The position numbers and the translations under genes were made by a program. The notes beneath the pieces were generated by a model. That model was not told the origin of the DNA, did not search any database, and saw only the letters and a list, made by a program, of their open reading frames with translations. This document shows positions 59,156-64,000 of a stretch of DNA of 64,000 bases, piece after piece. Location of the stretch: NCBI RefSeq assembly GCF_004167665.1, contig NZ_SEWE01000017.1, positions 23,105-87,104 on the forward strand. Direction: 5' to 3'. Position 1 is the first letter of the stretch; every line of letters starts with the position of its first letter. This stretch comes from Hymenobacter persicinus. GTDB lineage: Bacteria > Bacteroidota > Bacteroidia > Cytophagales > Hymenobacteraceae.

Positions 59156-60035
59156 GGGATGTCGGGGGCGTTGAAGGGTGGGGAGCCTGGTCGTTCGACA
59201 AGGTCTCAATGCTTTGTTCGATTTTGCTTTTCACCTGCTGGTTCAGGTTTTCCTGCTGGAGCAGCTTGCGCAGGGGCCGCACCGAGCGGCGGTCCTGGAG
59301 CTGCACCATCAGGTCGGCCAGCGCCGACTGCACCAACGGCGAGTCCTGCTGGGTCAACGACTTGATCAGTCCCTGGCGCACCATGGGCTCCTCCGTCAGG
59401 CTGCTGAGCACTTCCAAGGCGGCTAGGCGCACGTTCACGTTGGGGTCCTGGTTGAGCGTGCTTAGCAGCGCGGCCAGCACCCGCTCGTTGGTGGGGGCCA
59501 CTTCCTCGGCGTTGCTCACGGCCTTCAGCCGCTGCACGGCCGAAGGGTTGGCCAGCTGCTCCAGCAAGTGCACCTGCTGCACGGCGGCGGGGTTAGAAGC
59601 CGGCTGGGAAGCAGCAGCCAGCGGCGGCGAATCAGGCCCGACCGTTTCCGGCCGTCCTTTCAGGCCGTAGCCCACCACGAGGCCCACCACCAGCAAGGCC
59701 ACGCTGTAGGCCAGGCGCAGGGCGTAAGCCGGCTGCCACCACTCGCGCAGCCGCTCCAGCAAGCCGGCCACCGACCAACGATGCTTCTGGACTTCAGCGG
59801 CCTGAAACTCGGCCAGCATGGAGTAGAAGCGGGGTCGCAGCTGCTCACTGGGCTCGGGCGTGGGCACCGTGCCCAGCGCGTCCCAGAGTTGGCGGACGGC
59901 CGTTAGTTCCTGCTGGCAGGCGGGGCACTGGGCCAGGTGGGCTTCCACGGCCCGCTGGTCTGCGGCCGACAAGTCGCCGGCCAGCCAGCCCAGCAGCTCG
60001 GGCTGCACGCTTTCACAGTTCCTGTTTGCTTCCAT
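59103..60035 (-). CDS. Anti-sigma factor: zinc-finger, one membrane span, HEAT-repeat periplasmic domain
   Basis: The 310-residue protein has an N-terminal zf-HC2 anti-sigma domain with His33-xxx-Cys37-xx-Cys40 (HLAQCPAC), one membrane helix near residue 110 (LAYSVALLVVGLVVGYGL) and a C-terminal helical domain with HEAT-like repeats (PNVNVRLAALEVLSSLTEEPMVRQGLIKSL, SPLVQSALADLMVQLQDRRSVRPLRKLL). The N-terminus should bind and hold the ECF sigma factor encoded upstream, with which it overlaps by 23 bases. The HEAT domain is probably the periplasmic sensor. It overlaps the DUF4097 gene downstream by 53 bases. Confidence 0.87.
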   Translation of the reverse strand: MEANRNCESVQPELLGWLAGDLSAADQRAVEAHLAQCPACQQELTAVRQLWDALGTVPTPEPSEQLRPRFYSMLAEFQAAEVQKHRWSVAGLLERLREWWQPAYALRLAYSVALLVVGLVVGYGLKGRPETVGPDSPPLAAASQPASNPAAVQQVHLLEQLANPSAVQRLKAVSNAEEVAPTNERVLAALLSTLNQDPNVNVRLAALEVLSSLTEEPMVRQGLIKSLTQQDSPLVQSALADLMVQLQDRRSVRPLRKLLQQENLNQQVKSKIEQSIETLSNDQAPHPSTPPTSHETHPDIRSDLAPTVAA

Positions 60036-60582
60036 TTTCGAGTTTCAAGTAGATGTTCTTCAGCTGGCCCAGCGCCCGGTGCGCGCGCACCTTCACGGCC
60101 CCAACTGTGGTGTCGAGCAGCTGCGCTATCTGCTCGTATTTAAGCTCCTGGAAGCGGCTTAACACCAATACTTCCCGTTGCTCGGCGCTGAGCTGGCCCA
60201 GCGCCTGGTGCAGCAGCTCCACATCCTGGGCCTGCTGCAGGCCGGCATCGGCGGTGGGGCCGCCGGCCAGTTTTTCGGCCCAGTCCGCAATGTCCTGGTG
60301 GTGGGCCGAGGGTTTGTTTTTCTTCGCGGCGTCGGCTAGCACGTTGCGCGCGAGGTGGTACATCCAGGTCCGAAACTCGCCCTCCCCGGTGAAGGTGTGG
60401 CGATACTTCAGCATGCGGTAGAATACGTTCTGCACCAGGTCCTCACTGGTGGCCGGGTGGCCGTTGGAATGGTAGAAAAAGCCGTACAGCGGCCGGTGGT
60501 ACCGTTCGAACAGCAGGGCCATCTTCTCGACCTGACCAGCCTTCACCTGCAGCATGAGCGAATTGTCGGTAAGCGTGTTCAA
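60013..60582 (-). CDS. ECF-type RNA polymerase sigma factor
   Basis: The 189-residue protein contains sigma region 2 (EDLVQNVFYRMLKYRHTF, EFRTWMYHLARNVLAD) and region 4 (LSAEQREVLVLSRFQELKYEQIAQLLDTTVGAVKVRAHRAL), without regions 1 and 3, as in ECF sigma factors. It directs RNA polymerase to envelope-response genes and, by analogy, to its own operon. The next gene encodes its likely anti-sigma factor. No standard -7 box was found upstream, as expected if it transcribes itself. Confidence 0.93.
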   Translation of the reverse strand: MNTLTDNSLMLQVKAGQVEKMALLFERYHRPLYGFFYHSNGHPATSEDLVQNVFYRMLKYRHTFTGEGEFRTWMYHLARNVLADAAKKNKPSAHHQDIADWAEKLAGGPTADAGLQQAQDVELLHQALGQLSAEQREVLVLSRFQELKYEQIAQLLDTTVGAVKVRAHRALGQLKNIYLKLENGSKQEL

Positions 60583-60701
60583 GCGGCCGGGGATGAGGAG
60601 GTGGGAGCGTATTCGGCGGTGGAAACTGCGCCTTTTTGGGAAGGTTACAGCCGGCGGCGAAAAATATTTCGCCGCCGGGTTTCGAGCCCACGAAAGGGTC
60701 A

Positions 60702-60793
60702 GTAGGGACGCATATTTGCGTCTTAATCGTTGTAGAGAGTTTCGCTGAGCAGTCCTGCTCGTTCCGGCAGGAGACGCAAGGTTGCGTCTCTAC
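60702..60793. repeat. GACGC/GCGTC paired hairpin repeat
   Basis: Two palindromes, GACGCATATTTGCGTC (60707-60722) and GAGACGCAA/TTGCGTCTC (60771-60790), are set about 50 bases apart inside an outer inverted pair GTAGGGACGCA...TGCGTCTCTAC. They lie between the sigma operon start and the meaB end. Similar repeats are scattered in other Bacteroidota. The remainder of the gap (60583-60701) shows no clear feature. Confidence 0.65.
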
Positions 60794-60811
60794 ATCTGCC
60801 TTACTGGAAAA

Positions 60812-61789
60812 CTACAACCCCAGCAGTTCCTCGGCTGCGCCGAAGGCCGACTTGGTGCCGGCTTTCACCTGTTGCTCTAAGGCGGCCAGGTGCCGGGCTA
60901 CCTCCGGGCGGGCGTAGAAGCGGGCTTCCAACGCCTGGCGGATGGTTTCGTGGAGCCAGTGCAGGTTTTGCTCCTGGCGGCGGCGCTGAAAGTAGCCACT
61001 CTGCTGGGTCTGGGCCCGGTACTGCTCCACCACCTGCCACACCTCGGCCACGCCCTGGCCCGTCACGGCCGAGCTAACCGTCACCAGCGGGTTCCAGCCG
61101 CTGGGCGCCAGCGGAAACAGGTGCAGGGCGTTCTGGTACTCGCGGCGGGCCAGCTTGGCGGCCCGCTCGTTGCCGCCGTCGGCCTTGGTGATGGTCACCG
61201 CGTCGGCCATTTCCATGATGCCTTTTTTGATGCCCTGGAGCTCGTCGCCGGCCCCGGCCAGCATCAGCAGCAGAAAGAAGTCGACCATGCCGTGCACGGC
61301 AGTTTCGCTCTGGCCCACGCCCACGGTTTCCACGAAAATCACGTCGAAGCCGGCCGCCTCGCACAGCAGCATGGCCTCGCGGGTGCTGCGCGTGACCCCG
61401 CCCAGGCTGCGGCCGGCCGGGGAAGGGCGGATGTAGGCCGCGGGGTGGGCCGCCAGCAGGTTCATGCGGGTTTTGTCGCCCAGGATGCTGCCCCCGCTGC
61501 GCTGGGAGCTCGGGTCCACGGCCAGCACGGCCAGCTGCTTGCCCTGCTCGTTCACCAAATGCAGCCCCAGTGCCTCAATAAACGTGCTTTTGCCCACGCC
61601 CGGCACGCCCGTGATGCCTACCCGCACCGAGCGGCCCGCCCGGGGCAGCACCGCGTCGAGCACCTGCTGGGCCAGCTCCTGGTCGGTGGGCAGGGTGCTT
61701 TCGACCAGGGTAATGGCCTGGCTCAGGCGCACGCGGTTGCCGCTGAGGATGCCGTCGGCGTAGTCGGAAACGGAAAAGCGGCGGGCCAT
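60812..61789 (-). CDS. meaB: Methylmalonyl-CoA mutase-associated GTPase MeaB
   Basis: MeaB is a G3E GTPase chaperone that loads and protects the B12 cofactor of methylmalonyl-CoA mutase. The 325-residue protein has Walker A GVPGVGKST, the switch VDPSSQRSGGSILGDKTRM, FVETVGVGQSE and the TKADGGNE base-recognition motif. The ATG at 61789 (MARRFSVSDYADGIL) is chosen over a start at 61870. No mutase gene is in the window. The acyl-CoA carboxylase at 35.5 kb could belong to the same propionate route. Confidence 0.94.
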   Translation of the reverse strand: MARRFSVSDYADGILSGNRVRLSQAITLVESTLPTDQELAQQVLDAVLPRAGRSVRVGITGVPGVGKSTFIEALGLHLVNEQGKQLAVLAVDPSSQRSGGSILGDKTRMNLLAAHPAAYIRPSPAGRSLGGVTRSTREAMLLCEAAGFDVIFVETVGVGQSETAVHGMVDFFLLLMLAGAGDELQGIKKGIMEMADAVTITKADGGNERAAKLARREYQNALHLFPLAPSGWNPLVTVSSAVTGQGVAEVWQVVEQYRAQTQQSGYFQRRRQEQNLHWLHETIRQALEARFYARPEVARHLAALEQQVKAGTKSAFGAAEELLGL

Positions 61790-61865
61790 CGGCGGGGAAG
61801 CGGGAATAATCGGCGAAAATCTGCCGGCCGGCAGAATATTGGAGGTGCAAACTACCCCATAATAG

Positions 61866-61873
61866 TACATTTG
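61866..61873 (+). promoter_or_regulatory. -7 box of the DUF5723 gene
   Basis: TACATTTG matches TAnnTTTG exactly, 49 bases before the ATG at 61923. A TTGG at 61839 is 23 bases upstream, slightly beyond the usual -33 spacing. Confidence 0.48.
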
Positions 61874-61922
61874 AAAAACTGTCGTCTATTTCCGGCCGCC
61901 CCTGATTCTACCGCTACCCGCC

Positions 61923-63320
61923 ATGCCCGCCATTCTGAAACGCTCCCTGCTTGCCGCCTTGCTCGCCATGCCCAGCCTGGGCTGGGCCCAGAATGAGCTG
62001 AGCAACTTCACCGCCACCGGCCGCGGCGGCGTCGCCACCACCTTCGCCACCGACTACCAGGCCATCGGCATCAACCCCGGCAACCTGGGCCGGGTGGGCG
62101 GGGCCAAGTTTGCCTTCACCATCGGCGAATTCGGGGCGGGCATCGGCTCCCAGTCGCTCACGCGCACTCAGCTCAAGAAGTTTGTGTACCAGACCAACGA
62201 CCAGCTCAGCAGCGCCGACAAGCTCGAGCTGGCCCGACAGTTCACCTCCGACGACGCGCTGAACGTAAACGTGGACGCCACCACGCTGGGGCTGGCCGTG
62301 GCCGTGCCCGGCATCGGTAGTATCGCCGTCAGCAACCGCCAGCGGATTGCCAGCCACGTGGGGCTCAATAAAAATGCCGCCGAAATAGCCTTTCTGGGCA
62401 AGGATGCGCCCATTTTTCAGAACTACAACATCCAGACCTCGCCCCTGATTTCGGAGGCCCTGGCCGGCACGCAGGTGCAGATGGCCTGGCTCAACGAGTT
62501 TAACGTGGCCGTGGGCACCCGCCTGATTGATTTGCCGCTGGTGCAGCTCTCGGCCGGGGCCGGCTACCGCTACATTCAGGGCGTGGGCATCGTGGACGTG
62601 CGCGTGAGTGAGGGCAAGGTGGAAGCCTACGGCTCGATGTCGCCGCTGTTCAAGATTGACTACGGCAGCCTGGTCAACAACCCCTCGTTCAACCTGCGCC
62701 AGCGCGCCAACGGCCTGCAGCCCGTGGGCACCGGCCACGGCTTCGACCTGGGCCTGGCCCTGGAGGCCGGCAAAAAAGTGCGTTTGGGCCTGGCCGTGAC
62801 GGACATCGGCCACATGACCTGGGAAGGCAACCTGGTGACGGCCAACGACCAGAAGCTGAAGCGTCTGCGCTCCACCGGCATCGGCAGCTACGACTTTTTC
62901 AAGGAAGCTGCCCAGATCTTCTCCGCCGGCTCCGACAGCCTCTTCAGCTACCAGCCCAGCGCCCAGCGCAAGGCCGACTTGCCCACCAAGCTCCGCGCCG
63001 GGGCCGGGCTGCGCATCAGCGAGTACTTCGAAACCGGCCTCGACGTGACCTTGCCCCTGAACAAGGTGGCCGGCAACATTTCCGCGCCCTTCGTGGGCCT
63101 GGGCGTCGATTTCAAGCCCGTGCGCTGGGTGCGGCTGAGCAGTGGCGTATCGGCCGGAGCGGGCTACAGCGTGAGCGTGCCCCTGGGTGTTACGTTCACC
63201 TCGGGCTTCTACGAGGCCGGTATCAGTACCCGCGACGTGGTCGGCCTGCTCACGGCCGAAAACCCGTACCTGTCGGCGGCGGCGGGCTTTCTGCGGTTTA
63301 AATTCGGGACGGTACAGTAG
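61923..63320 (+). CDS. DUF5723 family outer-membrane protein
   Basis: The 465-residue protein has a signal peptide (ILKRSLLAALLAMPSLGWAQ) and the start of a DUF5723/FadL-like barrel (ATGRGGVATTFATDYQAIGINPGNLGR). Many amphipathic strands follow, and it ends AAGFLRFKFGTVQ, a typical aromatic barrel-closing terminus. The family is probably an outer-membrane channel or scaffold of unknown cargo. It converges with the OmpA-family gene, whose stop is 5 bases away. The assignment to DUF5723 is by pattern. Confidence 0.8.
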   Translation: MPAILKRSLLAALLAMPSLGWAQNELSNFTATGRGGVATTFATDYQAIGINPGNLGRVGGAKFAFTIGEFGAGIGSQSLTRTQLKKFVYQTNDQLSSADKLELARQFTSDDALNVNVDATTLGLAVAVPGIGSIAVSNRQRIASHVGLNKNAAEIAFLGKDAPIFQNYNIQTSPLISEALAGTQVQMAWLNEFNVAVGTRLIDLPLVQLSAGAGYRYIQGVGIVDVRVSEGKVEAYGSMSPLFKIDYGSLVNNPSFNLRQRANGLQPVGTGHGFDLGLALEAGKKVRLGLAVTDIGHMTWEGNLVTANDQKLKRLRSTGIGSYDFFKEAAQIFSAGSDSLFSYQPSAQRKADLPTKLRAGAGLRISEYFETGLDVTLPLNKVAGNISAPFVGLGVDFKPVRWVRLSSGVSAGAGYSVSVPLGVTFTSGFYEAGISTRDVVGLLTAENPYLSAAAGFLRFKFGTVQ

Positions 63321-63325
63321 CCGCC

Positions 63326-64000
63326 CTACCGCTGCGGAGTAGTTGTCGGACGAGCCGGCGCCGGGCGTTTAACCGCCGGCGCTTTGCTCGTCCGCACTGT
63401 TTTCGGAGCGGCCGGCTTACGCACGACTTTCGAGGCAGCCGGAGCTTTCTTGCCGCTGGCTTTCCGTACCGGGGCCTTTTTCACGGGCGCTTTTTTCACC
63501 GGGGCTTTCACGGCGCCTTTAGCGGGCTCGGCGCCGTATTTCTTCTGGGCCGAGCTGGGGCCGTTGCTCACGAACAGGTCGAATTCCACGCGGCGGTTGC
63601 GGCTGCGGCCGGCCTCGGTGGCGTTGGTGGCAATGGGGTGCAGGGCTCCGTACCCGCGCAGCTCCACGCGGCCGGCCGTCACGCCCTTATCGAGCAGATA
63701 CGTGCGGGCGGCGGCGGCCCGCTCCCGGGAAAGCGACAAGTTGAAAGCGGCCGGACCCTGGCTGTCGGTGTGGCCCACGATGCTCAGGGAGTAGTCGGGG
63801 TATTGCGCTAGCAGGGGCACCAGCGCGTCGAGGGTGGGGTAGGAAGCAGGCAGCAGGATGGCGCTGTTGCGGGCAAACTGGATGGCGCGGGTGGCATCAC
63901 GCAGGCTCTGCCGGGCCGCCACGCTGATTTCCGGGCAGCCCCCGTTGCGGGCCGGGCCAGCCGTGGCGGGGCAGCGGTCCTGGGTGTCGGGCACGCCGTC
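63326..64000 (-). CDS. OmpA family protein, N-terminus beyond the window
   Basis: Only the C-terminal part is present. The frame runs off the right edge, where it reads DGVPDTQDRCPATAG, a thrombospondin type 3-like calcium-binding repeat. The OmpA peptidoglycan-binding domain follows (LSIVGHTDSQGPAAFNLSLSRERAAAARTYL, RSRNRRVEFDLFV). After it comes an unusual 75-residue tail of Lys/Ala/Pro repeats (KAPVKKAPVKKAPVRKASG) that resembles histone H1-like tails. The protein links outer membrane and cell wall. The in-frame GTG at 63994 is not its start. Confidence 0.88.
   Translation of the reverse strand, partial: DGVPDTQDRCPATAGPARNGGCPEISVAARQSLRDATRAIQFARNSAILLPASYPTLDALVPLLAQYPDYSLSIVGHTDSQGPAAFNLSLSRERAAAARTYLLDKGVTAGRVELRGYGALHPIATNATEAGRSRNRRVEFDLFVSNGPSSAQKKYGAEPAKGAVKAPVKKAPVKKAPVRKASGKKAPAASKVVRKPAAPKTVRTSKAPAVKRPAPARPTTTPQR

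Overview
The window looks like a chromosomal segment of a GC-rich Bacteroidota bacterium, most like the Hymenobacter/Cytophagales group. The grounds are the gene content: an extended S16, a Rho with a long disordered insertion, LptD and MlaD, DUF5916, DUF4097 and DUF5723 proteins, and an M56/BlaI pair. About a dozen genes also carry the Bacteroidota -7 promoter box TAnnTTTG just upstream. No rRNA, tRNA, CRISPR array, integrase or transposase was seen. Most of the region is core genome, with a few accessory patches.

Layout. 1-7.9 kb: small stress and hypothetical genes, serS, rho and a DsbA-like oxidoreductase. 7.9-10.2 kb: a leftward membrane protein / methyltransferase / UbiA prenyltransferase operon. 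10.3-14.9 kb: a rightward cluster of seven genes built around a winged-helix regulator (HTH_34 type) and six membrane proteins, with two matching CTTTG-N5-CAAAG operators. 15-17.4 kb: a class A penicillin-binding protein. 17.5-19.6 kb: a TIGR01777 epimerase and an overlapping queD-folE pair. 19.8-24.8 kb: a secreted coiled-coil protein, an exported pyrophosphatase-like lipoprotein without its catalytic aspartates, and a large M1 peptidase. 24.9-27.4 kb: the leftward rpsP-rimM-trmD-rplS operon. 27.7-35.3 kb: desaturase, RluA-type synthase, panB, lptD, and then an amidase and an MCE/MlaD protein facing the other way. 35.5-46.5 kb: acyl-CoA carboxylase, an AT-rich (probably acquired) 5'-nucleotidase, GNAT, DUF5694, poxB, a SirB1-like protein, a redoxin, a phosphopantetheinyl transferase, and a WD40/DivIVA pair. 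46.6-50.1 kb: folB and a BlaI/M56 two-gene system with three evenly built operators. 50.2-57.2 kb: two highly similar DUF5916 genes in inverted orientation around a metallopeptidase and a VOC protein. 57.4-60.6 kb: an overlapping ECF sigma / anti-sigma / two DUF4097 operon. 60.8-64 kb: meaB, a DUF5723 outer-membrane protein and an OmpA-family gene cut by the window edge.

Intergenic space holds four families of palindromic repeats: (i) ~100-130 bp elements ending in GTGAAATGGTGAG (three full copies, two halves), some of which supply the stop codon of the gene before them; (ii) a five-copy array of CTCCCGCATTCGCGG units; (iii) GTCATTCTGAGCG-type repeats; (iv) a GACGC/GCGTC hairpin pair. Strong factor-independent terminators close most transcription units. 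The most unusual features are the two small regulons with visible operators (10.3-14.9 kb and 47-50 kb), the degenerate pyrophosphatase lipoprotein, the sigma/DUF4097 operon and the GTGAAATGGTGAG element family.
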